Shown here in pieces: positions 44,118 through 53,901 of a stretch of DNA of 64,000 nucleotides. How positions within the stretch are numbered: position 1 is the stretch's first letter; each line of letters opens with the position of its first letter. The translations under genes were made by a program, and so were the position numbers. The stretch comes from Arthrobacter sp. Y-9. GTDB lineage: Bacteria > Actinomycetota > Actinomycetes > Actinomycetales > Micrococcaceae. The DNA is taken from NCBI RefSeq assembly GCF_029690065.1, contig NZ_CP121463.1:868001-932000 (forward strand). The letters are read 5' to 3'. Below the pieces are notes generated by a model. That model ran no database searches and was not told the origin of the DNA. It worked only from the letters and a program-made list of their open reading frames with translations.

Positions 44118-44681
44118 ATGGCGAGACGGTACGAACAGCTCACAGACCAGTTGACGGACTTCATTCGCGAACAGCAGATGTTCTTCGTCGCGACGGCGGC
44201 ACGGGACGGGCGGGTGAATGTCTCGCCCAAAGGGCTGGATTCCCTGAGGGTCCTGAGTCCGGACCGCGTGGTGTGGCTCAACGGCACCGGCAGCGGCAAT
44301 GAGACCGCTGCCCATCTGCGCGATACGCCACGGATGACGCTCATGTTCTGTGCCTTCACTGCCAAACCCAGCATCCTTCGCCTGTATGGCTCAGCGAGAG
44401 CCGTGCATCGGGGTGACCCGGAGTGGGATGGTCTGGTGGCGTTGTTCCCTCCGTTGCGGGGCGCGCGCAACGTGTTCGATCTGAAGATCGAGATGGTGCA
44501 GACATCCTGTGGGTTCGGGGTGCCACTCTACGAATTCCAGGAACAGCGGCCGTTGATGGATTCCTGGGCGGAACGAAAGGGTGAGGACGGTCTGGTCGCG
44601 TACCAGCAGGAACATAACCGTTTCAGCATCGACGGGTTCTCGACAGGGCTCCCCGAAGTGGAGCGCACGAGGGACGCGTGA
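44118..44681 (+). CDS. Pyridoxamine 5'-phosphate oxidase family protein
   Basis: 187 residues from ATG 44118; the frame is open through the tRNA upstream but that part is not protein. The split-barrel FMN-binding fold is seen in QQMFFVATAARDGRVNVSPKG and VWLNGTGSGNETAAHLRD; RMTLMFCAFTAKPSILRLYG follows. Members of this subgroup are flavin- or F420-linked reductases of unknown substrate rather than true PNPOx. GAGG lies close (2 nt) to the ATG. Confidence 0.85.
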   Translation: MARRYEQLTDQLTDFIREQQMFFVATAARDGRVNVSPKGLDSLRVLSPDRVVWLNGTGSGNETAAHLRDTPRMTLMFCAFTAKPSILRLYGSARAVHRGDPEWDGLVALFPPLRGARNVFDLKIEMVQTSCGFGVPLYEFQEQRPLMDSWAERKGEDGLVAYQQEHNRFSIDGFSTGLPEVERTRDA

Positions 44682-44849
44682 CGGGAGGAAGCACATGCCG
44701 CCGACGCCCCCCGGCCCTGGTCATCCGGAACCCGCCGTCTTACGATGACAGTCCGTGGCCTCGTCCGGGCGGAAACCCGGCCTCCTGGGCCCCGGAGACC
44801 GGTGCCGTGTCGTCGGCGCCACCCCATCCGACCTTCCGGAGGTGAGGGC

Positions 44850-45443
44850 ATGGCCGCCCGTTTCGTGTACTGGATGAATGTTTCGCTGGACCTGATGATC
44901 GAGGGCGAGCCGGGGGAGGAGGGCGGCGGCGACTGGATGCGCATCGGCGAGTCCCTGCACCGTGAGTTCAACGCGAGGGCCCGGGGCCTCAGCATGGACG
45001 TCTCCGGCCGGGTCATCTACGAGACCATGGAGTCGTTCTGGCCGAAGGCCCGGACCGACACCTCCTTGCCTGACTTCATGCGCGAATACGGCGAGATCTG
45101 GACGGACGTCCCGAAGGTGCTCGTTTCCCGCACCCGCACCAGCGCCGAGTACAACACCCGCATCATCGGCGGGGACGATGCGATCACCCAGCTGGCAGCG
45201 CTGCGGGCGGAGGAGAGCGGCGACATCGGCGTCGGCGGCGCCACCCTCGCCACTCAATTACTGAACGCGCACCTTCTGGACGAGGTCATGCTGTTCACGC
45301 ACCCGGCGATCCTGGGCCGTGGGCGCCCGCTGTTCGACCAGGTGGACGAACCGCTGGAACTCGAGCTGCTGGAACAAGCCTCCTTTGAAGCGGGCGTCAC
45401 CTTGCACCGCTACGCCGTTCGCGGAGCGCTTCCGGTGGACTAG
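44850..45443 (+). CDS. Dihydrofolate reductase family (RibD C-terminal) protein
   Basis: 197 residues from ATG 44850 (GGAGG 8 nt upstream). RibD_C fold: VYWMNVSLDLMIEG at the start, MDVSGRVIYETMESFWP, PKVLVSRT, DIGVGGATLATQLL (NADPH loop) and LFTHPAILGRGRPLF. Not a true riboflavin reductase; such YyaP/YqjY-like proteins have no known substrate. Confidence 0.87.
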   Translation: MAARFVYWMNVSLDLMIEGEPGEEGGGDWMRIGESLHREFNARARGLSMDVSGRVIYETMESFWPKARTDTSLPDFMREYGEIWTDVPKVLVSRTRTSAEYNTRIIGGDDAITQLAALRAEESGDIGVGGATLATQLLNAHLLDEVMLFTHPAILGRGRPLFDQVDEPLELELLEQASFEAGVTLHRYAVRGALPVD

Positions 45444-45457
45444 GAACCCGGGCCTAA

Positions 45458-45503
45458 CCCTGTGCGGGAGGCGGCGAGGTGCATCGCCGTCTCCCGCACA
45501 GGG
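45458..45503. terminator. Bidirectional hairpin between convergent genes
   Basis: 20-bp stem: CCCTGTGCGGGAG/CTCCCGCACAGGG plus inner CGGCGA/TCGCCG, loop GGTGCA. Lies between the RibD-like gene (+) and the aldo/keto reductase (-). Confidence 0.8.
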
Positions 45504-45516
45504 GCGGAAACAGGGA

Positions 45517-46344
45517 TCAGCCGTTGAAGGTCGCCGGGTGGGGACCGGTGCGGCCGTCCTTCTCCAGGGCGTCGATCGCGCTGAGCTCCTCGGCGCTCAA
45601 CTCGAAACCGAAGACGTTCAGGTTCTCTGCGATGCGCGACGGCGTGACGGACTTCGGGATCACGATACGGCCCTGCTGGAGGTGCCAGCGCAGGATCACC
45701 TGGGCGGGGGTGCGGCCATGGGCTTCAGCGATCGCCAGCACGGACAGGTCCTGCAGCGCCGCGCCCTGGGCCAGAGGGCTCCAGGCTTCGGTGGCGATGC
45801 CGTGCTCGGCGCCGAAGGCCTGGACCGCGCGGTTCTGCAGGGCCGGGTGCAGCTCCACCTGGTTCACCACGGGGACGACCGTGGCCTCGGCGAGCAGCTG
45901 CTCCAGCTGATCCGGCTCGAAGTTCGAGACGCCGATCGCCCGGACGCGACCGTCGGCGTACAGCTTCTCGAGGGCCTTCCACGTGTCGATGAAGCGGCCG
46001 TTCGCGGGGGCCGGCCAGTGGATCAGGTAGAGGTCCAGGTAGTCCAGGCCCAGCTTCTCCAGGCTCGCGTCGTAGGCGGCGAGGGTCTCCTCGAAGCCCT
46101 GGTCCGCGTTCCACACCTTGCTGGTGACGAACAGTTCGCCGCGGTCGATGCCGGAGTCGGCGATCGCCTGGCCGACGCCGCGCTCGTTGCCGTAGATGGC
46201 CGCGGTGTCGATGCTGCGGTAACCGGCCTTGAGCGCTTCGGCGACGGCCGCCGTCGTCTCCGCGTCCGGGACCTGGAACACGCCGAAGCCGAGCTGCGGC
46301 ATCTCGATGCCGTTGTTCAGGCTGATGGTGGGGATGGTGGTCAT
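45517..46344 (-). CDS. Aldo/keto reductase
   Basis: 275 residues, AKR5-like (2,5-diketo-gluconate reductase type). Catalytic tetrad: Asp and Tyr in SIDTAAIYGNE, Lys in FVTSKVWN, His in LYLIHWPAP. NADPH-binding IPKSVTPSRIAENL near the end. Reduces aldehydes/ketones; physiological substrate unknown. It follows the MFS gene on the same strand by 37 bp and is probably co-regulated by the MarR protein. Confidence 0.92.
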   Translation of the reverse strand: MTTIPTISLNNGIEMPQLGFGVFQVPDAETTAAVAEALKAGYRSIDTAAIYGNERGVGQAIADSGIDRGELFVTSKVWNADQGFEETLAAYDASLEKLGLDYLDLYLIHWPAPANGRFIDTWKALEKLYADGRVRAIGVSNFEPDQLEQLLAEATVVPVVNQVELHPALQNRAVQAFGAEHGIATEAWSPLAQGAALQDLSVLAIAEAHGRTPAQVILRWHLQQGRIVIPKSVTPSRIAENLNVFGFELSAEELSAIDALEKDGRTGPHPATFNG

Positions 46345-46381
46345 CGTGTCGTCCTCCTGGGAGTTGGATGGTTCGGCGGGC

Positions 46382-47578
46382 TCAGGCGGTGGCCGGAGCC
46401 TGCTCGGGTTCGGTGGAGAGGGTGGCGGGCTGTTCCCGCCGGGCTTTCAGGGCGGCGACGATCATGATGATCAGCGCCGGGACGGTGATCAGCGCGCCGG
46501 TCCAGACGGGGGAGGCGTAGCCGAGCCCGGCGGAGATCGCCAGACCGCCGGCCCAGGCGCCGAGGGCGTTGCCCACGTTGAAGGCGCCGATGTTCGCGCC
46601 GGACGCCAGGGTGGGCGCGCCGCCCGCGTAGTGCATGATGCGGGACTGCAGTCCGGGGACCGTGCCGAAGCCGAAGCCGCCCATGACGAACAGCGCGACG
46701 GCGGCGACCCACGGGATCGAGGCGAGGAACCCGAAGAGCACCAGGGTCACGAGCAGGCCGGCCACGAAGAAGATCAGCGTCTTGTCGATGTCACGATCGG
46801 CGAGCTTGCCGCCGATCCAGTTGCCGACGAACAGGCCAGCGCCGGAAAGCATCAGGAGCCACGGCACGGCGCTGCTCGGGTAGCCGGAGATCCCGGTGAG
46901 CGTGTAGGCCATGTAGGTGAAAGCGCCGAACATGCCGCCGTAGGCGAGGATCGTGACGAGCAGCGAGAGCCAGACCTGTCCGCTGCGGAACGCGGTGAGC
47001 TCGTGGCGCAGGCTGGGCGCCTTGCCGTCCTGATGCAGCGCCGGCACCAGGAATGCGATGCCGATGAAGGCGACGACGCCGGTGGCGGAGATGACCCAGA
47101 AGGTCGAGCGCCAGCCGAACTGCTGGCCCAGCAGCGTCCCGAAGGGCACGCCGAGCACATTGGCGGCAGTCAGACCGGTGAACATGATGGCCACGGCCTG
47201 GGCCTTCTTGGCGGGTGCCACGAGACCGGAGGCGACCACTGCGCCGATGCCGAAGAACGCGCCGTGGCAGAGCGCCGCGAGGATGCGGCCGGTCAGCATG
47301 ACCCCGTAGCTCGGGGCGATCGCGGAGAGCGTGTTGCCGACGATGAAGAGGATGAGGAGCCCGAGCAGCACGGGCTTGCGGGGAAGCCGGGTGGTAGCGG
47401 CGGTGAGAAGTAGTGCGCCGACGGTGACGGCGAGGGCGTATCCGGAGATCAGCCATCCGGCGGTTGCTTCGGAGACGCCGAAGTCGGTGGCGACCTCGGG
47501 CAGCAGCCCCATGATGACGAACTCGGTCAGCCCGATCCCGAAGGCGCCGACGGAGAGCGCGAGAAGACCGATAGGCAT
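46382..47578 (-). CDS. MFS efflux transporter (AraJ/YdhP-like DHA1)
   Basis: 398 residues from ATG 47578 (AGGAG 11 nt upstream), twelve membrane helices. FVIMGLLPEVATDFGVSE, the motif A region in TAATTRLPRKPVLLG, motif C-like GRILAALCHGAFFGIGAVVA and ANVLGVPFGTLLGQQFGWRSTF are typical of the arabinose/chloramphenicol-type efflux branch. Divergent from a MarR regulator with TTGCA-type operator repeats between; likely drug or metabolite export induced by the MarR ligand. Confidence 0.92.
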   Translation of the reverse strand: MPIGLLALSVGAFGIGLTEFVIMGLLPEVATDFGVSEATAGWLISGYALAVTVGALLLTAATTRLPRKPVLLGLLILFIVGNTLSAIAPSYGVMLTGRILAALCHGAFFGIGAVVASGLVAPAKKAQAVAIMFTGLTAANVLGVPFGTLLGQQFGWRSTFWVISATGVVAFIGIAFLVPALHQDGKAPSLRHELTAFRSGQVWLSLLVTILAYGGMFGAFTYMAYTLTGISGYPSSAVPWLLMLSGAGLFVGNWIGGKLADRDIDKTLIFFVAGLLVTLVLFGFLASIPWVAAVALFVMGGFGFGTVPGLQSRIMHYAGGAPTLASGANIGAFNVGNALGAWAGGLAISAGLGYASPVWTGALITVPALIIMIVAALKARREQPATLSTEPEQAPATA

Positions 47579-47607
47579 GGTGGTGAACACTCCTGCTAGA
47601 CTGAATT

Positions 47608-47680
47608 TAGTTGCAAGCGCTGGTTATTTCACTTGCAGATGCAATAGTTGCACACGCAAGCAAGCGATGCAAGCCGAGCC
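47608..47680. promoter_or_regulatory. MarR operator region between MFS and marR-type gene
   Basis: Contains a perfect TTGCA-GA-TGCAA inverted repeat (47633-47644) and further TTGCA/TGCAA half-sites at about 47610, 47648 and 47669. The region covers both divergent promoters. Confidence 0.6.
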
Positions 47681-47694
47681 TTCAGGAGGTCCCC

Positions 47695-48147
47695 ATGAGC
47701 ATTGACGACGACGCCGTCGAAGTGCGCGCCCAGGGATGGCGCACCCTCGCCGCACTGCACGGTGTGATCGAGGCCGGTCTGGAGCGCGCCCTCAGTGACG
47801 AGGTAAAGCTCTCCGTGGTCGAATACACCGTCCTCGACGCGCTGAGCCGGCAGGACGGCTGGCACATGCGCATGCAGCAGCTCGCCCGTGCCACGGCGCT
47901 GAGCGCCAGTGCCACCACGCGCCTCGTGACCCGGCTGGAGGACCGCGGCCTGCTGACCCGGATCCTCTGTGCGGACGACCGCCGGGGGATCTACACCGAG
48001 CTCACGGCCGCGGGCCGCGAGCTGTATGAGAGGGCGAAGCCCGTCCATGACGAGGCGCTCGAACGCATCCTGGGCGACGCCGGCGAGCACCAGGAGCTGG
48101 CGGCGCTGGTCGCCGCGCTGCACGAGGTGTCCCGCGCGAACGCCTGA
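47695..48147 (+). CDS. MarR-family transcriptional regulator
   Basis: 150 residues from ATG 47695 with AGGAGGTCCCC ideal. Winged helix: YTVLDALSRQDGWHMRMQQL, the recognition helix LSASATTRLVTRLEDRGLL and wing RILCADDRRGIYTELTAAG. Divergent from the MFS transporter it probably represses. Confidence 0.93.
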   Translation: MSIDDDAVEVRAQGWRTLAALHGVIEAGLERALSDEVKLSVVEYTVLDALSRQDGWHMRMQQLARATALSASATTRLVTRLEDRGLLTRILCADDRRGIYTELTAAGRELYERAKPVHDEALERILGDAGEHQELAALVAALHEVSRANA

Positions 48148-48313
48148 ACGCCACCTCGTGACGGAGCCGGTTCGTGACGGGGCCGGTTCGCCCGCACCCC
48201 TGAGGGGGACCTAGGATTTCCCTGAGGGGATCCGCGAGGATCCCCGGGAAGCGGGCGGGGCTGCCGCGGCCGGGGTCTGACCTGGCGAAGCAGCCTCACC
48301 AGGAAAGGCTTTG

Positions 48314-49342
48314 GTGGGCGCACTCCTCAGCACGGGTCGCGGATTCTTCGCCACAGGGCCGGCCGGGAACCACGGAGTCGCCGCGGTTCGCGTGGCGCTC
48401 AGTGTGGCGATCCCCATGGTCACGCTTCTGATGATCGGCCATCCCGAATGGTCGATCTATGCCGTGTTCGGCGCCTTCACCAGCATGTACGGCCGGGGCG
48501 AACCTCATCTGTGGCGGGTGGTCCACCAGCTCGAAGCGTCCGCCCTGCTGGTCTCCGCCGTCCTGATCGGCACCGTGCTGGCGCACCTCCACGCCCCCAC
48601 CCCCGTCCTGGTCCTGGTGGAGACGTGCTTCGCCGCATTCGGATCGGTGGTGGCGGACGCCGCGAAACTCAATCCCGTGGGGCCGTTCTGGGCCCTGTTC
48701 GCCCTGGGCGCCTCCGCCTCCGTCACCCACCCCATGCCGCTGTGGGTGCCCTTCGTCGTCGGAGGCGCGTCCTCGGCGGTGAGCCTGGCTCTGAGCCTCG
48801 TGGTCTGGCGGCTGGCTCCCGACGCGGCCGCCGGGGAACGGCGTCTCCGTGTCTCCAGCCCATGGCGCGACGGCGTGATCCTGCGCCAGGCGCTGCGGTA
48901 CTTCGTGGCGGTCGGCGTCGCGGGCGTGGCCGGGATCGCGAGTGGCTGGGGTCATCCTTACTGGGCGATGGCCTCGGCCGCGATCCCGCTGGCCGCGGGC
49001 GCGCTGAGCGCACGGCTGAAACGGGGTGTGCACCGGATCGTCGGGACGCTCGTGGGCATCGGGCTGACGGCGCTGATCCTCTGGTCGCAGCCGTCCACGG
49101 TGCTGCTGGTGCTGCTGATCCCGCTCCTCCAGTTCCCGTCGGAGCTCTTCATGCGGCGGAATTACGGGCTCGCGCAGGCGTTCCTGACCCCCGTGGTCCT
49201 GTTGGTGACGTTGCTGTCCAACCCGGGCGATCCGGTCCCCGTGCTCACCGACCGTGCCGTGGAGACGCTGCTGGGCGCCGTCGTCGGCATGGCGGTGGCG
49301 GTGCTGCTGCGTGAACGGCGGCAGCCCGCCACCGACGACTGA
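48314..49342 (+). CDS. FUSC-family membrane protein (aromatic acid exporter-like)
   Basis: 342 residues from GTG 48314 (AGGAAAGG 5 nt upstream; TTG 48311 is possible). Two blocks of about five hydrophobic helices each. IYAVFGAFTSMYGRGEP in the first block and HPYWAMASAAIPLAAGALSARLKRGVHRIVGTLVGI in the second form the FUSC signature. A TAGGAT box at 48212 may drive it. Substrate unknown. Confidence 0.87.
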   Translation: MGALLSTGRGFFATGPAGNHGVAAVRVALSVAIPMVTLLMIGHPEWSIYAVFGAFTSMYGRGEPHLWRVVHQLEASALLVSAVLIGTVLAHLHAPTPVLVLVETCFAAFGSVVADAAKLNPVGPFWALFALGASASVTHPMPLWVPFVVGGASSAVSLALSLVVWRLAPDAAAGERRLRVSSPWRDGVILRQALRYFVAVGVAGVAGIASGWGHPYWAMASAAIPLAAGALSARLKRGVHRIVGTLVGIGLTALILWSQPSTVLLVLLIPLLQFPSELFMRRNYGLAQAFLTPVVLLVTLLSNPGDPVPVLTDRAVETLLGAVVGMAVAVLLRERRQPATDD

Positions 49343-49362
49343 CGGTCAGTGCTTACCGGAAG

Positions 49363-49698
49363 TCAGTGCTTGCCGGGTGAACTGGACGGCAGCAGCTTGA
49401 GCCCGCCCACCGCGGCGATGATCCCCGCGATGAAGAGGAGCTTCAGCGGGCTGGCGCTTTCAGCCCCGGTCGCCATGGCGTAGCCGACGGTCAGTGCCGC
49501 GCCGACGCCGGTCCACACCGCGTACGCGGTGCCCATGGGGATATGCTTGGCGGCCCAGCCCAGGCCGATCATGCTCAGCACGAGGCCGATGGTGAAGACG
49601 ATGGTCGGGCCGACTTCGGTGAAGCCGTGGGACAGGCCGAGGGCGGTGGCCCAGACGGCTTCCATGAGGGCGCTGGCCAGCAGGACGATCCAGGGCAT
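49363..49698 (-). CDS. SMR transporter, Gdx/SugE type, subunit 2
   Basis: 111 residues, four helices. Key Glu in ALMEAVWATALGLSHGF; GTAYAVWTGVGAALT is the SugE/Gdx signature. Starts directly after the stop of the upstream SMR gene (no gap), so the two probably form a hetero-dimer. With a guanidine-III riboswitch upstream, guanidinium export is expected. Confidence 0.9.
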   Translation of the reverse strand: MPWIVLLASALMEAVWATALGLSHGFTEVGPTIVFTIGLVLSMIGLGWAAKHIPMGTAYAVWTGVGAALTVGYAMATGAESASPLKLLFIAGIIAAVGGLKLLPSSSPGKH

Positions 49699-50013
49699 TC
49701 AGCTCACCGCCTTCAGGCCGACGACGCTGCCGACCAGGAGCGCCAGCAACGCGATCCGCGCAACGGTGGCTTTCTCCTGACGGGTGATCATGGCCCAGAC
49801 GGCCGTGAGGCACGCGCCGATCCCGACCCACACGGCATACGCCGTGCCGACGGGCAGTTCCCGCATGGCGTACGCGAGGCCGATCATGCTGATGGCCGAG
49901 GTGATGACGAACAGGGCCGCAGGTTTCCATTTGCGGAACCCCTGGGAGGCTGCGAGGGCCGAGGCCCACACCGCCTCCAGGACCCCGGAGATGATCAAAA
50001 TGATCCATGCCAT
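49699..50013 (-). CDS. SMR transporter, Gdx/SugE type, subunit 1
   Basis: 104 residues, four helices, key Glu in SGVLEAVWASALAASQGF and the GTAYAVWVGIGACLT signature. First gene of the pair behind the guanidine-III riboswitch, ATG 16 nt after it. Known Gdx proteins exchange guanidinium for protons. Confidence 0.91.
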   Translation of the reverse strand: MAWIILIISGVLEAVWASALAASQGFRKWKPAALFVITSAISMIGLAYAMRELPVGTAYAVWVGIGACLTAVWAMITRQEKATVARIALLALLVGSVVGLKAVS

Positions 50014-50028
50014 GACAAGGCTCTTTCT

Positions 50029-50070
50029 GAGTCAGTCTTGTCCTGTGCGGGTACTGCTCCCTCGTCCGCA
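50029..50070 (-). promoter_or_regulatory. Guanidine-III (ykkC-III) riboswitch
   Basis: On the minus strand: GCGGACGAGG, then GAGCAGTACCCGC, then AGGACAAGACTG. It follows the guanidine-III consensus (CGGACGAGG ... GTACCCG ... AGGACAAGAC) nearly base for base, including the GCGG/CCGC stem. GAGCAGT and the 3' ACTGACTC can pair as the pseudoknot. The 3' end is about 16 nt before the SMR start, so ligand binding could free or hide the ribosome-binding site. Confidence 0.85.
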
Positions 50071-50212
50071 GGCCGGTCAGGGCCTCGTCTTCCAGTCTAG
50101 CCATGGGTCGCTCCGGGGCAAGCTGAGAATGTGCCGGGAACTTTTCCGCCGTTGGGTCGTTGGACTTGGTAGCTTGGAACAACTCGCATTGAACGTCCAG
50201 GAGGGATGAGAG

Positions 50213-51154
50213 ATGGCTGCCGGAGGCAACCCGATCTTCAACGGCAAGAACTTCCGTGGCGCGCTGCAGGCGCCGCCACCCCCGAACATGATGAACCCGT
50301 ACGGCCAGCAGGCCCCGGGTCAGAACGGCTACGGCCAGACCGGTTATGCCCAGACGGGCTACGCCCAGCCGGGTCAGCCGCAGTACGGTCAGCCGCAGTA
50401 TGGCCAGCAGCAGCTCTCCGCCGAGCAGCTCCAGCAGATGTATTCGCAGCCCTCCGCGGGCCCCGCGCAGACCGGCCGGATGACCTTTGACGACGTGATC
50501 GTCAAGACCCTCCTGTGCCTGGGCGCCGTCCTGGTCGGCGCCGCGATCACCTGGTTCACGAGCCCCGGGCTGGCCCTCGGTCTCATGATCCTGGGCGCGC
50601 TGGGCGGTTTCGCGCTCGCGATGGTCAACACGTTCAAGAAGGAGCCGGTCCCGGCCCTCATCCTGGCCTACGCCGGTTTCGAGGGTCTGTTCCTCGGCGG
50701 CATCACCAAGGTCCTGGAGATGCGCCTTCCCGGCATCGGCCTCCAGGCCGTGCTGGCGACGCTCGCCGTCTTCGGCGTGACGCTGCTGCTCTTCACCTCT
50801 GGCAAGGTCCGCGCGACCCCCAAGATGATGCGCTTCTTCCTGATCGCGATGATCGGCTACGCGGCGTTCAGCCTGATCAACTTCTTCCTCATGATCTTCG
50901 GCGTCGTGAAGGATCCGTGGGGCCTGCGTGGTATGACGATCGGCGGCATCCCGCTGGGTCTGATCATCGGCGTGGTGGCCGTGATCCTGGCTGCGTTCTC
51001 CCTGATCATGGACTTCACCAACATCGAGGCCGGCGTCCACAACGGCGCTCCCGCACGGTACTCCTGGACCGCCGCGTTCGGCCTGACGGTCACCCTGGTG
51101 TGGCTGTACGTGGAGCTGCTGCGTCTGATCGCCATCCTGAGAGGCAACGACTAG
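50213..51154 (+). CDS. Bax inhibitor-1/YccA-family membrane protein
   Basis: 313 residues. The first 95 residues are soluble and low-complexity, with Tyr/Gln/Gly repeats (GYGQTGYAQTGYAQ; QPQYGQPQYGQQQ). Then seven membrane helices with FEGLFLGGITKVLE and SLIMDFTNIEAGV, the latter carrying the conserved Asp pair region of the BI-1 family. Start ATG with AGGAGGG 9 nt upstream. Function in bacteria is unclear (ion leak/stress). Confidence 0.9.
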   Translation: MAAGGNPIFNGKNFRGALQAPPPPNMMNPYGQQAPGQNGYGQTGYAQTGYAQPGQPQYGQPQYGQQQLSAEQLQQMYSQPSAGPAQTGRMTFDDVIVKTLLCLGAVLVGAAITWFTSPGLALGLMILGALGGFALAMVNTFKKEPVPALILAYAGFEGLFLGGITKVLEMRLPGIGLQAVLATLAVFGVTLLLFTSGKVRATPKMMRFFLIAMIGYAAFSLINFFLMIFGVVKDPWGLRGMTIGGIPLGLIIGVVAVILAAFSLIMDFTNIEAGVHNGAPARYSWTAAFGLTVTLVWLYVELLRLIAILRGND

Positions 51155-51188
51155 TTCCCTCCGCGGATCCCCACCAGGATTCCGCTGA

Positions 51189-51241
51189 CACACGACGACG
51201 GCGCCGCTCACCCGGAAGGGGAGCGGCGCCGTCGTCGTGTG
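51189..51241. terminator. Strong bidirectional terminator
   Basis: Perfect 21-bp stem (CACACGACGACGGCGCCGCTC and complement) with an 11-nt loop, between the convergent BI-1 and galK genes. Shares the ACGGCGCCGCTC core with 7496, 18021 and 43835. Confidence 0.88.
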
Positions 51242-51296
51242 CCGGCCGAGTCGTCGGCGGCTGTGCGGGGCAGACCGCCGTTGCCGGGACGACTTC

Positions 51297-51369
51297 GCCG
51301 AGTCCGCTGTCCACGGCGTGAATCCGCTGCATCGTGGAGCGACCTCACGCCCTGGGCCGCGGACTCGGC
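51297..51369. repeat. Palindromic repeat, family A copy 2
   Basis: Outer arms GCCGAGTCCGC/GCGGACTCGGC, degenerate inner arms GGCGTGAATCCGCT/AGCGACCTCACGCC. The central 68 bp (51299-51366) aligns without gaps to 12250-12317 and shares GAGTCCGCTG, GTGAATCCGCT and GCGGACTC. It lies after a strong terminator, so it is not needed for termination. Confidence 0.8.
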
Positions 51370-51386
51370 CGGCACGGTTGGGGGTG

Positions 51387-52573
<1,187 letters not shown>

Positions 52574-52577
<4 letters not shown>

Positions 52578-53752
52578 GAGCGGGCTCCTTCGGGGGAGGC
52601 GGAGGGGACGAGGAACGGCGTGGCAGACGCGGCCGGGTCGGTGGAACGGTACGGCGAGACGGAGTCCCGCAGCCGCGCGGCGACCGATTCCGGGGTGACG
52701 TCGTTGATGAACGCCCCCATGGCGGCCTCGGACCCTGCCAGGTACTTCAGCTTGTCGGCCGCGCGGCGCGGCGAGGTCAGCTGGAGGTGGAAGCCCATGG
52801 CCTCACGGTACCCGCGCAGCAGTGGCGCCTGATGCCATGCGGCGATGTACGGGGTGGGGGAGTCGTACAGGCCGTCCACCCGTCCGAGCAGATCCAGGTA
52901 CAGGGTGGTCAGCTCGTCCTTCTCCGCGCCGGTGAGCGCGGCGAAATCCGGGACGTGACGGTGCGGAGCCAAGTGCAGTTCCAGCGGCCACCGGGCGGCG
53001 AACGGCACATAGGCGCTGAAGTGCTCGCCTTCCAGGACCATGCGGGCGCCGTCGCCGCGCTCGCGCCGGACCACGCCTTCCAGCAGCGTCTCACCGTCGG
53101 GGCGATCGGAGCGGTACTCGACGGCGGTCCGGGCCATGGCCTCGGCGCGCGGCGTCACATAGGGGTAGGCGTAGATCTGGCCGTGGGGGTGATGCAGGGT
53201 GACGCCGATGTCCGCGCCGCGGTTCTCGAACGGGAACACCTGACGCGCACCGCTGAGTGCCGAGAGCTCCCGCGTGCGGTGGGACCAGGCCTCCACGACC
53301 GTGCGGGCCCGCTCCCAGGGAAGCTCGGCGAAGGAACCGCTGTGCTCCGGGGTGAAGGTGACGACCTCACACCGTCCGCTGGCCGGCGCGAGTGTGCCCC
53401 AGCCAGGACTCGACGGGATGTCGCCCACGACCGGCCCGAGTGACGGGAATCGGTTCTCGAACGCGACCACCTCGTAGTCCTCGGCGGGGATCTCGGTCGC
53501 GCGTTCGGGGGTGCTGGGGCAGATGGGGCACTCGTGAGCCGGGGGCAGATGGGTGCGGGTCTGCCGGTGCGCGGCGACGGCCACCCATTCCCCGCTCAGG
53601 GCGTCATAGCGCACCTCGCCGGACCCTTCCGGGCCGAGATCCCGCTGAGGCAGATCGCGAGTGTCCGGGAGGTCCGGGGTGCGGCCCGGAGCGGCGTCGA
53701 AATAGATGATCTCGCGGCCGTCGGCCAGGTGTGAACGTGTCACCGATGTCAT
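52574..53752 (-). CDS. galT: Galactose-1-phosphate uridylyltransferase
   Basis: 392 residues from ATG 53752 (GCGAGGG upstream); an upstream in-frame start at 53827 runs through the promoter. The active-site HxHxQ-type His is in GVTLHHPHGQIYAYPYV; zinc-site Cys in HECPICPSTPE. Transfers UMP from UDP-glucose to galactose-1-P. First gene of galTK. Confidence 0.95.
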
Positions 53753-53804
53753 GGCTGCCCTCGCTTCCAACGCCCGCTCTGTGGGGCTCTGATCAGACTC
53801 TAGC

Positions 53805-53835
53805 AAAGAACGAATAATTTCTAACAAAAAAGAAC
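53805..53835 (-). promoter_or_regulatory. Control region of galTK
   Basis: An unusually AT-rich stretch with a direct repeat AAAGAAC (53805-53811 and 53829-53835, 24 bp apart on the + strand). On the minus strand TTGTTA and TAGAGT could be -35 and -10 (19-bp spacer). AAC/AAAGAAC repeats resemble DeoR-family operators; this is inference. Confidence 0.45.
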
Positions 53836-53889
53836 ATTAATGATCGCGTCACCTGTCCGGGAGTCGTTGGACCCCTCGACTCCGACCGG

Positions 53890-53895
53890 TACGGT
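53890..53895 (+). promoter_or_regulatory. -10 box of the aldose-epimerase gene (leaderless)
   Basis: TACGGT six nt before ATG 53902. Confidence 0.45.
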
Positions 53896-53901
53896 GTTGC
53901 C

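Noticed and set aside
49460-51211. 583-codon minus-strand frame across the SMR genes and BI-1 gene
   Set aside because: Shadow of the + strand BI-1 gene and of the SMR genes in another frame.
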